Assembly: GCA_964411665.1 (NCBI GenBank)
Contig: CAYPMR010000008.1
Location: 20,487 to 84,486, forward strand
Length of the DNA stretch: 64,000 nucleotides
DNA from: CALFCE01 sp964411665
GTDB lineage: Bacteria > Pseudomonadota > Gammaproteobacteria > Granulosicoccales > Granulosicoccaceae
Direction: 5' to 3'
Shown: positions 1 through 8,434 of the stretch, piece after piece
How positions within the stretch are numbered: position 1 is the stretch's first letter
Layout: each line of letters opens with the position of its first letter
Made by a program: the position numbers and the translations under genes
The notes under the pieces: generated by a model
The model's database searches: none
The model's input: only the letters and a program-made list of their open reading frames with translations
Told to the model about the DNA's origin: nothing

Positions 1-991
1 AGGCTGGTTTCTTGACTTTTAACCATCCCATGAGACCGTCTTGAAAGAACACCACAGTGACAACGATCAATGCGCCTAGCGCTACCCACTGCCAACCCAA
101 CAGGTAGTTCCAGGTGACTTCCTTGAAGACATGGAAAAGAATCGCCCCGATAACTGGCCCCCACAGAGTACCCTTACCACCCAACAGAACACAGACCACC
201 ATAAAAATTCCAAGGTTAATCGTCTGATAGGCCGTCTCCAACGGCTCGAAGTGAATCAGCTGATAGGCGGAGATAGCGCCTGCAATACCAACAAAAAAAG
301 CAGCTAGTGCCCAGGTTGTCAGCTTGTAACGCATGGTATGTATGCCCATTGCTTCGGCTTTTTCCTCATCATCCCGGATAGCATTAATTGCCGCACCGAA
401 ACGCGTTTTATACAGCCAGCTCAGGAATATAAAGAGTACGACACCGGTACCGGCAAACAGGAAATAGAAAAAAGTTTTACCGTCATCAAGATCCCCCGGA
501 TAAACCGGCATTGCAATCCCCTGACCACCGCCAACCCACTCCCAATTGGATACCAGCTCACCAGCTGCGATAGCCACGCCCAATGTGCCTATCGCGAAAT
601 AGGGACCACGCAAGCCGAAAGTAATAAAACCGATGATAATGGCCATGGCTGAACAGAACAGACCAGCAGCTAACATCCCCAAAGCGGTACCGAGAAAATA
701 CTGAGTGTCGGTGAACTTGTAGATACCTCCACCCGAGGCATTGGTATATTCACCTACATTAAAAGCGATACCGATACCAACAACCGCACACACATACATA
801 CCGGTGCCGTAAAAGAAAATATTGCCCAGCGAGTTATAACCCATTTGGCCACCAGTCATATCCCAGGTCAGCGCAACAATGATCATCAACCACAGCGTTG
901 CGAGCTGCGTTTTGAAATCGGGAAACAGAAATGGCGCTGCGACGACAAATGCCAACAGTACGAGATAGAACGGAATTTTTAGAAATTTCAT
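1..991 (-). CDS. livM: Branched-chain amino acid-type ABC transporter permease LivM, partial (3' end beyond window)
   Basis: One of the two inner-membrane permease subunits of a HAAT-family ABC importer, pairing with the LivH-type subunit encoded just upstream. Reading the minus strand from the ATG at 989-991 gives an open frame to the window edge with no stop, about 330 codons. It has alternating hydrophobic segments and a LivM-like loop, NAIRDDEEKAEAMG, matching the EAA-like coupling region that contacts the ATPase. The gene starts 9 bp after the livH stop, so the two are co-transcribed. The ATPase genes (livG/livF type) are expected beyond the left edge. The family is clear; the substrate is not, since HAAT systems also take up urea, amides and other small molecules. 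Confidence 0.9.
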   Translation of the reverse strand, partial: MKFLKIPFYLVLLAFVVAAPFLFPDFKTQLATLWLMIIVALTWDMTGGQMGYNSLGNIFFYGTGMYVCAVVGIGIAFNVGEYTNASGGGIYKFTDTQYFLGTALGMLAAGLFCSAMAIIIGFITFGLRGPYFAIGTLGVAIAAGELVSNWEWVGGGQGIAMPVYPGDLDDGKTFFYFLFAGTGVVLFIFLSWLYKTRFGAAINAIRDDEEKAEAMGIHTMRYKLTTWALAAFFVGIAGAISAYQLIHFEPLETAYQTINLGIFMVVCVLLGGKGTLWGPVIGAILFHVFKEVTWNYLLGWQWVALGALIVVTVVFFQDGLMGWLKVKKPA

Positions 992-1000
992 TGTTATCTC

Positions 1001-1912
1001 CTACTTCAAGGCCTGACGTGAACGTCGCTGCTGCAACATCCTGACTATCAGCACCAGCAACAGCAGCAATACCGCTATCGCTTGTTGGTATCCGATACCA
1101 AAAATATGCGATCCGTATTGCTCCAGCGCCCCGATGCCGAGACCCGCCGCGATAACTCCAGGTAGGTTACCCAGACCTGCTGCTGTCACGATAACGAACG
1201 AACGAATCGCATAGGTAATTCCGTAGAAAGGCTGTATCAGCCAGACCATAACGATGATTGCACCAGCGGCGCCACAAATGGCGGCATTCAGTGAGAAGGT
1301 AAATGAATAGACTTTTTCTGTGTCTATCCCCAGTACACGCGCTGCTCTTGCATCCTGGGCAGTGGCACGAATTGCCTGCCCCATGCGACTGTATTTCATA
1401 AACAGTATGACGGCTGCTGCAAGACTTGCTGCCATGCAGACACCGATCAGTTTGGCGATGGGTATATCGACAAAGCCATCGAAAAAATACAGGGTGTCGT
1501 AGGGTAACTTTATGCTCTGAGTATCTGAACCGAACATCAGATTAAGAAGCTGAGCCATCATTATGGCGATACCGAAAGTCGCCAGCAATGAGGTAAAGAG
1601 ATCTCGTTCAATAACGCGTGAAATTACCAGCTTGTAGACAATCCAGCCAATACCCCAGAGAACGATGAACGCGGCTGGTACACCCAGTAATGCGGGTAAA
1701 CCAAACCCATGCAACCACCACGCAACATATCCGCCGGCAATTACAAAATCACCCTGAGCCAGATTCTTGACATTCATGACTCCCCAGACGAGAGCGAGAC
1801 CGTAGGCGGCAAGCGCAAACAAAGCGCCGATCATCAGGCCGTCGATGAGTATTTTTATATTGACGATTGGAAAATCGAGTAGCAATCCAAAATTGCCGAT
1901 AATCTGATCCAT
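1001..1912 (-). CDS. livH: Branched-chain amino acid-type ABC transporter permease LivH
   Basis: Inner-membrane permease of 303 residues, close to the usual family length. It starts with a short N-terminal stretch, then strongly hydrophobic helices. The motif ALAAYGLALVWGVMNVKNLAQGD near residues 34-55 is typical of LivH (start of the second helix and the NLAQG turn), and the central RATAQDARAARVLGID loop corresponds to the ATPase coupling region. The ATG at 1910-1912 has only a weak upstream purine run. It lies 298 bp downstream of the binding-protein gene and 9 bp before livM. An intercistronic hairpin (see 2036-2074) probably lowers its expression relative to the binding protein. Confidence 0.93.
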   Translation of the reverse strand: MDQIIGNFGLLLDFPIVNIKILIDGLMIGALFALAAYGLALVWGVMNVKNLAQGDFVIAGGYVAWWLHGFGLPALLGVPAAFIVLWGIGWIVYKLVISRVIERDLFTSLLATFGIAIMMAQLLNLMFGSDTQSIKLPYDTLYFFDGFVDIPIAKLIGVCMAASLAAAVILFMKYSRMGQAIRATAQDARAARVLGIDTEKVYSFTFSLNAAICGAAGAIIVMVWLIQPFYGITYAIRSFVIVTAAGLGNLPGVIAAGLGIGALEQYGSHIFGIGYQQAIAVLLLLLVLIVRMLQQRRSRQALK

Positions 1913-2210
1913 AACACTTGTCCGAATTATTATGGTTATGTCTACCGTTATTCACGCCTGTTTCCTGGCCCGGTGAATAACAGCGTCAGTTATGCGGTTT
2001 GAACTGATGCAACGCTGAGTAGACAAGCTATAAAAGCGACAGTCTGCGATTAGGGAGTACCCACGGACTGTCGCCGATTTGCACGTTTTGCTTACAAGGT
2101 TTCACTCACAATTTAGCAAAACAATAAAATCGAGTTAGTTTGGCTGATTGGCAGAATTAGCCAATCCGGTGGGCACCAAACTACTCGACCGTAAACAAAC
2201 GTTGCTTTTT
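1913..2210. other. Intercistronic region between binding-protein gene and livH
   Basis: No credible gene in this 298-base stretch. It contains one strong inverted repeat (annotated separately at 2036-2074). The rest is AT-rich without a recognised motif. Confidence 0.6.
2036..2074 (-). terminator. Hairpin with short T run, partial terminator between binding protein and permease genes
   Basis: The arms GCGACAGTC (2036-2044) and GACTGTCGC (2066-2074) are perfectly complementary over 9 bp. A smaller GGG/CCC pairing sits inside the loop. Read on the minus strand, the direction of transcription, the stem is followed immediately by TTTTA. It lies 136 bp after the binding-protein stop and 124 bp before livH. 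Such hairpins are known to set excess of binding protein over permease in ABC importer operons; here that role is inferred. Confidence 0.65.
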
Positions 2211-3455
2211 CTACTGACTGCTCTTGCGAGGCCAGTTCAGATCATGTGAGGCAAATCCTGATGGTGCTACCACATTGTATTTACCATCTTGAATCTGACG
2301 CAGCACCATCGGCTTGGCAATGTTGTTACCTGCTTCAGAGAATTTGATCTGACCATAAAAGGTAGACAGATCAGTTTGCGATAGCGCATCGCGAACTGCA
2401 TCCTTATCGACAGTACCAGCACGCGTGAATGCATCTGCAAATACATATACAGCAGCTGATGCCTGTGCAGTCTGATAAGGCACAGGTCGGTCAGTATACT
2501 CAGGATAGGTAGACTTGAATTCCTGCTCGTATTCAGCAGCTGAACCAAAGATATTATCTTCGTAGCTCAATGTTTCAGCCCACTGGGTTGAACACAGAAT
2601 ATCGTTTGCGGTATCACCAAATTTACCTGTTACATCAGCCGCTTCACAGTGCGTCAACGCAATCATAGGCACATCGATTTTCATCTCACCAATTTGACGT
2701 ACCGCAGTGGCTGCACCTTTTGAGTGACCACTGACTATCAGTACGTCCGGCTTGAGCAGTTTGACCTTGGTCAAAATTGCGCTCATGTCAGACAGATCGC
2801 GTGGTAACTTCTCATCGATAACGACGTTCATGTCATATTTCGCAGCGTCATCGAGCACACCGGCACGGATGTCGAGAGAGAAGGGATCATTTTCTACCGC
2901 AACAGCAACCTTAACAGAGCCTGGGTCCTTGCCTTCTTTCTCAGCCATTTCAGCGGCCAGTACGATGGCAGATGCCAGGTATTGCTCTGATGTGGAAAGT
3001 ACAGCGAACAGGTATTCATAGCCTTTGTTGAACAGTGAGCGCGATGCACCCTCTGCTTCGACCATTGGGATTTTGTATTTTTCTGTGACTGGCGCGATTG
3101 CTTTAGTCAAACCGGAAGAATAGGGCCCAAGCATGTATTGCACCTTGTCCTGGTTGATCAAGCGTTCAGCCAGAGTTGCACCACGGTCACCCTTGGATTC
3201 GTCATCATAGTAGGTGACTTTGAAGTTGTAGCATTTGTCACCGACTTGTACGCCGCCGGCTTCATCGATTTTTTTGATCGCAAACTCATAACCATTCTTG
3301 GCATGTATACCATTGGTTGCGTATTTGCCGGTCAGAGAGATCGCAGAACCGATATCCAAGGCTTCACATTCTGCCGCTTGCACTTGTCCTGTACCGAATA
3401 GAGCCAACATGGCAGTACCGGCGACACCGCCGATAAATTTCATTGTGTGTTTCAT
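2211..3455 (-). CDS. HAAT-family ABC transporter substrate-binding protein
   Basis: Periplasmic receptor of 414 residues for the LivH/LivM importer. The N-terminus has a Sec signal peptide with a probable cleavage after the alanine at residue 27 (VQA-AE). The mature part has the Peripla_BP_6/Leu-Ile-Val-binding fold: an early ISLTGKYATNG ligand loop, a LINQDKVQYMLGPYSSG hinge strand, a DVLIVSGHSKGA strand and a C-terminal FYGQIKF segment. The start is fixed by a strong AGGAGG ribosome binding site 6 to 8 bases upstream of ATG 3455. It is the first gene of the operon, the usual place for the most highly expressed subunit. The ligand cannot be read from sequence; amino acids or amides are the likeliest. 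Confidence 0.92.
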   Translation of the reverse strand: MKHTMKFIGGVAGTAMLALFGTGQVQAAECEALDIGSAISLTGKYATNGIHAKNGYEFAIKKIDEAGGVQVGDKCYNFKVTYYDDESKGDRGATLAERLINQDKVQYMLGPYSSGLTKAIAPVTEKYKIPMVEAEGASRSLFNKGYEYLFAVLSTSEQYLASAIVLAAEMAEKEGKDPGSVKVAVAVENDPFSLDIRAGVLDDAAKYDMNVVIDEKLPRDLSDMSAILTKVKLLKPDVLIVSGHSKGAATAVRQIGEMKIDVPMIALTHCEAADVTGKFGDTANDILCSTQWAETLSYEDNIFGSAAEYEQEFKSTYPEYTDRPVPYQTAQASAAVYVFADAFTRAGTVDKDAVRDALSQTDLSTFYGQIKFSEAGNNIAKPMVLRQIQDGKYNVVAPSGFASHDLNWPRKSSQ

Positions 3456-3752
3456 TTATTCCTCCTGAGTGGATCGACATTCAGATCTAGGTTCCGACCT
3501 GGTACGAACTTGGTACGTATTTACTATGCTCCATAGTATGGTCGATAGATCCTTCGTAGGCGTGCTACCGGTTTATTATCTACTGCGATTTTCAATGCAG
3601 AATCAATATCACTGCAAAGGCGGCGTATGCCGCCATGACATGTCTCAAAAACAAACATGTCTGGAAAACCCCAATAACCGGTTATTATTAGACCTCCAGC
3701 GCTAGAATAAACCCATCTGAAAGAGCTGACAACTAATCAGGCTATTTAGCAA
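3456..3752. promoter_or_regulatory. hemB 3' flank and promoter region of the ABC importer operon
   Basis: No gene is seen. Two structures stand out. At 3522-3538 is a perfect 7-3-7 inverted repeat, TACTATG-CTC-CATAGTA, upstream of the binding-protein gene and preceded by two GGTACG copies; it is an operator candidate. At 3619-3634, GGCGGC-GTAT-GCCGCC forms a hairpin followed on the minus strand by TTTG, a weak terminator candidate for hemB. Function is inferred. Confidence 0.4.
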
Positions 3753-4772
3753 TCACAAATTGTGTTCGCTAATCCATTGTGCAGCCCGTGTGGCGTAGTA
3801 GGTCAGCACACCGTCACACCCGGCTCTTTTGAATGAAAGGAGTGTTTCAAGCACTACGGCGCGCTCATCGATCCAGCCGTTTCGCGCTGCAGACTTGATC
3901 ATCGCGTACTCACCACTGACGTGATAGGCAAAAGTCGGCACGGCGAATGTCTCTTTTGCCCGCCTGACGATATCGAGATAGGGTAATCCGGGTTTAACCA
4001 TGATCATGTCTGCGCCCTCTTCCAGATCGAGCGAAATTTCACGCATGGCCTCATCACTATTGGCCGGATCTATCTGATAACTGAATTTATCAGCGCCGCC
4101 CAACCCTTTGCCGGACCCAACGGCATCGCGAAAAGGTGCATACAGGCACGAGGCGTACTTGGCAGAATAGGAGAGGATTTGCGCATTAGTGTAACCAGCG
4201 GATTCGAACGCCGATCTAATGGCACCAACGCGTCCATCCATCATATCAGAGGGACCGACAGTATCAGCACCGGCTGCGATATGAGACAGGGCCTGCTTGA
4301 CCAGGACGTTAACAGTTTCGTCGTTGACGATATAGCCTGATTCATCCATCAGCCCGTCCTGGCCATGCAAGGTGTAAGGGTCTAGAGCGACATCAGTAAT
4401 CACACCCAATTCCGGCAACTCTTTCTTTAATGCAGCTATGGCACGTTGCACCAGGCCGTTGTCATCCCAGGCGGCCTCAGCTGTATCGGATTTCACTGTA
4501 TCATCGGGCACTGGAAACAGAACAATGGCGGGAACACCGAGCTTGAATGCTCTCTCAGCCTCGGCAAGCAAAGCTGAGATGCCCAGCCGTTCCACCTCTG
4601 GCATGGATTCAACAGCTTGACGTTTGGTATCACCTTCAATAACAAAAAAAGGCTGAATTAATTGACTACAGTCGAGCTGATTCTCAGCAACCAGACGCCT
4701 ACTGAAAGCATGTTTGCGAATTCGGCGAGGTCGTTTGGCTGGAAAACTGGCTGACCCGGTAAAATCTGTCAT
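3753..4772 (-). CDS. hemB: Delta-aminolevulinic acid dehydratase (porphobilinogen synthase) HemB
   Basis: Cytosolic enzyme of 339 residues that condenses two 5-aminolevulinate molecules to porphobilinogen in tetrapyrrole synthesis. The two Schiff-base lysines are visible: K205 in SYSAKYASC and K260 in IMVKPGLPY. The metal region reads DVALDPYTLHGQDG (around residues 126-139), with aspartates where zinc-type enzymes have cysteines, so this is the magnesium-type, zinc-independent class known from Pseudomonas. The ATG at 4772 fits the family N-terminus. It lies 56 bp downstream of the sugar-acid dehydratase gene on the same strand; co-transcription is possible but a dedicated promoter cannot be excluded. 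Confidence 0.97.
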   Translation of the reverse strand: MTDFTGSASFPAKRPRRIRKHAFSRRLVAENQLDCSQLIQPFFVIEGDTKRQAVESMPEVERLGISALLAEAERAFKLGVPAIVLFPVPDDTVKSDTAEAAWDDNGLVQRAIAALKKELPELGVITDVALDPYTLHGQDGLMDESGYIVNDETVNVLVKQALSHIAAGADTVGPSDMMDGRVGAIRSAFESAGYTNAQILSYSAKYASCLYAPFRDAVGSGKGLGGADKFSYQIDPANSDEAMREISLDLEEGADMIMVKPGLPYLDIVRRAKETFAVPTFAYHVSGEYAMIKSAARNGWIDERAVVLETLLSFKRAGCDGVLTYYATRAAQWISEHNL

Positions 4773-4828
4773 TGTGTGCTAATCATTAATTTCTGAAAAT
4801 TACCATTGTCCAACATCAACAGCGGTAC

Positions 4829-6424
4829 TCACATGGTAGCGCCGATCTGCCAGGGGATAAATTCATTTTCGCCCAAACCCTGGCTTTCACTTAATGATGC
4901 CTGACCCGAGGCAACTGCCAATAGATAATCGTAAATCTCTCGTCCGACCACCTCAACCGCTATACCATCAGACACAATACGACCGGCATTAATATCCATA
5001 TCTTCAGACAGCCGTTCGTACATATCTGTGTTTGTGGCTATTTTAATACTGGGCGATGGCTTGCAACCGTAAGTTGATCCGCGCCCAGTGGTGAATGCAA
5101 CCAGGTTACATCCACCAGCGACTTCTCCGGTAACCGAAGCAGGGTCATAGCCGGGGGAATCCATGAACACGAAACCTTTTTCAGTAACAGGTTCAGCATA
5201 ACGATAGACGCCATTAAGGGTTGTGCTACCAGCCTTGGCCACAGCACCGAGACTTTTCTCAAGAATGGTCGTCAAACCACCAAGCTTGTTTCCGGGTGAT
5301 GGATTATTGTCCATCGAACCACCATTACGCGCAACATAGTCCTCCCACCAACTGATTCTATCGAGTAGCTGTAATCCGATTGCCTTAGTGCGGGCCCGTC
5401 TGGTTAACAGATGTTCAGCACCATAGACCTCCGGCGTTTCAGCAAGCACAGCAGTTGCTCCCTGCGCTACCAGCAAATCAACCGCATGACCCAATGCCGG
5501 ATTGGCGGTAATTCCCGACCACGCATCCGACCCACCGCACTGCAAGGCTAGCGTCAAGGCGGAAACAGGTACTTCGACACGCTGACAATCGTTAGTAGCA
5601 TCGAGCATGGATTCGATCAGTGCTACGCCTTTTTCAACTGTACGTTTGTGCCCGCCGATGGTCTGGATATTCATGGTCTGCAACAAAGGACCACGCTCAA
5701 GACCATAGTCCTTAACCAGCGTCTGTATCTGACTGACTTCGCAACCAAGGCCAACGATTAAAACGGCAGCAATATTCGGATGGACCGAAAACCCCTTGAA
5801 CACACGCTGTAAATTATCGAAGCCATCTCCTGAATCCGCCAGACCGCAACCAGTGGCATGTGTAAATGACACAACACCATCGATATTCTCGTACGCTGCC
5901 AGCGCCTGATTGTCAAAGTGTTCGGCAATACAACGCGCTGCTGTTGCCGAACAATTAACACTGCTCAGTACAGCGATGTAATTGCGCGTACCAACTCGCC
6001 CATCGGCACGCTGATAGCCCAGGAATGTATCGGTTTGCATGTCGATTGCTGCCTCTTTGCAATCAACACTGAATTGATAATCGTGGTCAGTTGCGCGAAA
6101 CGCGAGATTGTGTGAATGAACATGCTCGCCTGCTTCTATATCGTGACTCGCAAAGCCAATTAACTGCGCGTACTTGTGAACCGGGCTTCCAGCACTGATA
6201 GCTCGCAGAGCGACCTTATGCCCCGTCGCCACACGCGCCGTAATATGCAATTCAGTACCATTTTCCAATGGGATTTTTTCTGCGTTTTTCAATGGACGTA
6301 ATGCTACACCCACATCATCAGCCTGGTTCAGTACCAGCAAAGCTCGCGCAGCTGGATCATTGCGCACAAACTTAAGCGGGTGGCTGACGTCGGCAGATGA
6401 ATTTGCGTTTTTATTTTTATCCAC
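4829..6424 (-). CDS. UxaA/GarD-family sugar-acid dehydratase
   Basis: Protein of 531 residues of the altronate/galactarate dehydratase family, iron-dependent lyases that remove water from aldonic or aldaric acids to give 2-keto-3-deoxy acids. It has an N-terminal SAF-like domain (about residues 20-110, with HKVALRAISAGSPV) and the catalytic UxaA core beginning at TFLGYQRADGRVGTRNY. The core holds cysteine-containing motifs such as NCSATA, HATGCGLADSG, LQCGGSDAWSG and GRGSTYGCKPSPSIK. Translation probably starts at a GTG (6422-6424), 21 bp after the hydrolase gene. The neighbouring FAH-family hydrolase suggests a non-phosphorylative sugar-acid pathway. Altronate, galactarate or a deoxy-aldonate are all possible substrates. 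Confidence 0.88.
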   Translation of the reverse strand: MDKNKNANSSADVSHPLKFVRNDPAARALLVLNQADDVGVALRPLKNAEKIPLENGTELHITARVATGHKVALRAISAGSPVHKYAQLIGFASHDIEAGEHVHSHNLAFRATDHDYQFSVDCKEAAIDMQTDTFLGYQRADGRVGTRNYIAVLSSVNCSATAARCIAEHFDNQALAAYENIDGVVSFTHATGCGLADSGDGFDNLQRVFKGFSVHPNIAAVLIVGLGCEVSQIQTLVKDYGLERGPLLQTMNIQTIGGHKRTVEKGVALIESMLDATNDCQRVEVPVSALTLALQCGGSDAWSGITANPALGHAVDLLVAQGATAVLAETPEVYGAEHLLTRRARTKAIGLQLLDRISWWEDYVARNGGSMDNNPSPGNKLGGLTTILEKSLGAVAKAGSTTLNGVYRYAEPVTEKGFVFMDSPGYDPASVTGEVAGGCNLVAFTTGRGSTYGCKPSPSIKIATNTDMYERLSEDMDINAGRIVSDGIAVEVVGREIYDYLLAVASGQASLSESQGLGENEFIPWQIGATM

Positions 6425-6445
6425 GATTACCGAACTACCCGAAAA

Positions 6446-7297
6446 CTATGCAAGTGGCATATCAACCACGTGATTGGTCATCTCGCCAATACCTTCTATA
6501 CCGAGCTTCATTGTTTTGCCGGCAGCGAGGAATTGTGGCGGTGTGTGACCGAGACCAACACCAGGCGGTGTGCCAGTGGGGATGATGTCACCAGGTTGCA
6601 GACTCATGTGACGACTGATGTAACTGACAATGGTTGCGATCGAAAAAATCATGGTGCGGGTGTTACCGTCCTGCATCCGCTTGCCGTCCACTTCAAGCCA
6701 AATATCCAGCTCTTCAGGTTTACCGATCGCATCCTTTGTAACCACCACAGGACCAAACGGACAAAACCTGTCATGGCTTTTGCCTTTCGTCCATTGACCG
6801 GTACCATCGATTTGATAACCACGCTCACTAACGTCATTGACAATAGTAAAGCCCGCAACATAATCCATGGCGTTAGCCTCGTCGACACGACGCGCTTCAC
6901 GACCAATCACGATACCAAGCTCAACCTCCCAATCCAGCTTTTTACTGCCGGGCGGGAGCCAGACATCGTCGTTCGGGCCACAGATGGCACTGGTCGCTTT
7001 CTGGAACAAAACCGGTTCGTCCGGTATCGGCAATCCGGTTTCTTCAGCATGATCCCTGTAATTCAATCCTACACAGATTACCTTGCCGACCTGCCCAACC
7101 GGGGGACCAAGCCTGAGCGAGGAATCCACCTCGGGAAGTGATGACGTATCTATAGAAGATAGTTTCTGCAACGACTCGGGCGAGAGAGCATTGCCGTTGA
7201 TGTCATCAATGTGAGCTGAAAGATCCCTCATGGTACCTTGTGGATCCAGCAATCCAGGCTTTTCGGCACCTGCGGGGCCGTAGCGAAGTAGTTTCAT
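6446..7297 (-). CDS. Fumarylacetoacetate hydrolase family protein (2,4-diketo-3-deoxy-acid hydrolase-like)
   Basis: Protein of 283 residues with the FAH fold. The catalytic C-terminal domain starts at VICVGLNYRDHAEETG (about residue 74) and carries the metal-ligand motif DWEVELGIVIG and the PTGTPPGVGLG active-site loop. Closest in style are ureidoglycolate lyase-annotated proteins and 2,4-diketo-3-deoxy-L-fuconate or L-rhamnonate hydrolases, which split a diketo acid in the last step of non-phosphorylative deoxysugar catabolism. It is the first gene of a minus-strand run followed by the UxaA-family dehydratase, which supports a role in sugar-acid breakdown. Exact substrate unresolved. Confidence 0.88.
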   Translation of the reverse strand: MKLLRYGPAGAEKPGLLDPQGTMRDLSAHIDDINGNALSPESLQKLSSIDTSSLPEVDSSLRLGPPVGQVGKVICVGLNYRDHAEETGLPIPDEPVLFQKATSAICGPNDDVWLPPGSKKLDWEVELGIVIGREARRVDEANAMDYVAGFTIVNDVSERGYQIDGTGQWTKGKSHDRFCPFGPVVVTKDAIGKPEELDIWLEVDGKRMQDGNTRTMIFSIATIVSYISRHMSLQPGDIIPTGTPPGVGLGHTPPQFLAAGKTMKLGIEGIGEMTNHVVDMPLA

Positions 7298-7464
7298 ATT
7301 ATGTAAATTGCGGATAAATACTTGAAAGTAATAGCGAATTAAATACGTATCGAGTGTCTATATAACTAATAGTATAAACAAGTTACTCGACGCCGGTAGC
7401 CTCCACAACACCCAGCTACCAACAAAAAACAAGGATAAAAGAAGCAACAAGCCACACCTTAGTA

Positions 7465-8289
7465 ATGAAAAAGATACCACACACCCTTACTAAACTGCTC
7501 CGATCGGCCCTTTATTGTTCAGCACTGGTGGTGGTTTTCTTCGTGCTGCCAGTCGGTTGCCAGGTCATTGGCCACTACAGCAGCGATGGTAGCCGTCTGT
7601 CATGGTGGGAGCTGCGTCGAGACAGCAGCCGCCAGGCGCCGGATGCAAGCACAACTGACGATGCCATAATCCAGCTATATTCTGCCAGAGCAGCCCGCTG
7701 GCGCGGTGCTTTCGGCGTGCACACTTGGTATGCCACCAAAAAGACTGACGAAAATGCCTACACCCGCCTTGAAGTCATTGGTTATGCCCTGCGTTGGAGC
7801 GGAAAAACGGTTCGCGTAAGACGTGGCGCACCGGACAACTACTGGTTTGGCAGCAAGCCGTTTTTATTGCGTGAAATTCGCGGTGGCAAGAATGTCGACG
7901 ATATGATCGATCGCCTGCACAAAGCAGCGGCTGAATACGAATACAACGACCAGTACAAAGTCTGGCCGGGTCCAAACAGCAACACATTCATAGCAACACT
8001 GGCGCGCAAAGTACCGGAAATGGGTATAGAACTACCCGCTACAGCTATAGGGAAGGACTATTTGCCCAATGGCAAAGTGCTTGCCAGCAGCCCTAGTGGT
8101 CGCGGTTACCAGTTTTCACTGCGCGGACTATTTGGACTTCTTGTCGGAGCCGAGGAAGGTTTTGAAATTAATCTGCTCGGTTTAACGGCTGGTCTGGATA
8201 TTTCACCGCTAGCACTTAAGTTACCCGGGTTAGGGCGTATTGGTCTGTCTGATTTTCACAGTCGTGATGTAACAATGGATGATGGTTAG
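7465..8289 (+). CDS. DUF3750 domain-containing membrane-anchored protein
   Basis: Protein of 274 residues. It begins with an uncleaved-looking hydrophobic segment (about residues 13-34) that ends in GCQV, a possible lipoprotein-like cysteine but without a strong lipobox. The soluble part is the DUF3750 domain, with IQLYSARAARWRGAFGVHTW, RRGAPDNYWFG and WPGPNSNTFIA, a pattern hinting at a papain/NlpC-like hydrolase fold because of the conserved histidine and asparagine. No function has been established for the family. It is transcribed divergently from the FAH hydrolase gene and precedes the LolA-like gene by 145 bp. Confidence 0.8.
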   Translation: MKKIPHTLTKLLRSALYCSALVVVFFVLPVGCQVIGHYSSDGSRLSWWELRRDSSRQAPDASTTDDAIIQLYSARAARWRGAFGVHTWYATKKTDENAYTRLEVIGYALRWSGKTVRVRRGAPDNYWFGSKPFLLREIRGGKNVDDMIDRLHKAAAEYEYNDQYKVWPGPNSNTFIATLARKVPEMGIELPATAIGKDYLPNGKVLASSPSGRGYQFSLRGLFGLLVGAEEGFEINLLGLTAGLDISPLALKLPGLGRIGLSDFHSRDVTMDDG

Positions 8290-8434
8290 GTTTTCGCTTT
8301 CTGTTACTCATGAGCAGTATTTGTCTTTGGCAGAATGGGTAATGCCCATGGAAAAGAGCTAGCAAAAAATTACAAGTCGATAATTACATCGGCTATTCAA
8401 AATTAAAGAAAGTACAATTAAGGACTTGTTAATC

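Noticed and set aside
338..652. A 104-codon open frame on the plus strand
   Set aside because: It lies antisense to the livM permease, which has a clear protein signature over the same bases.
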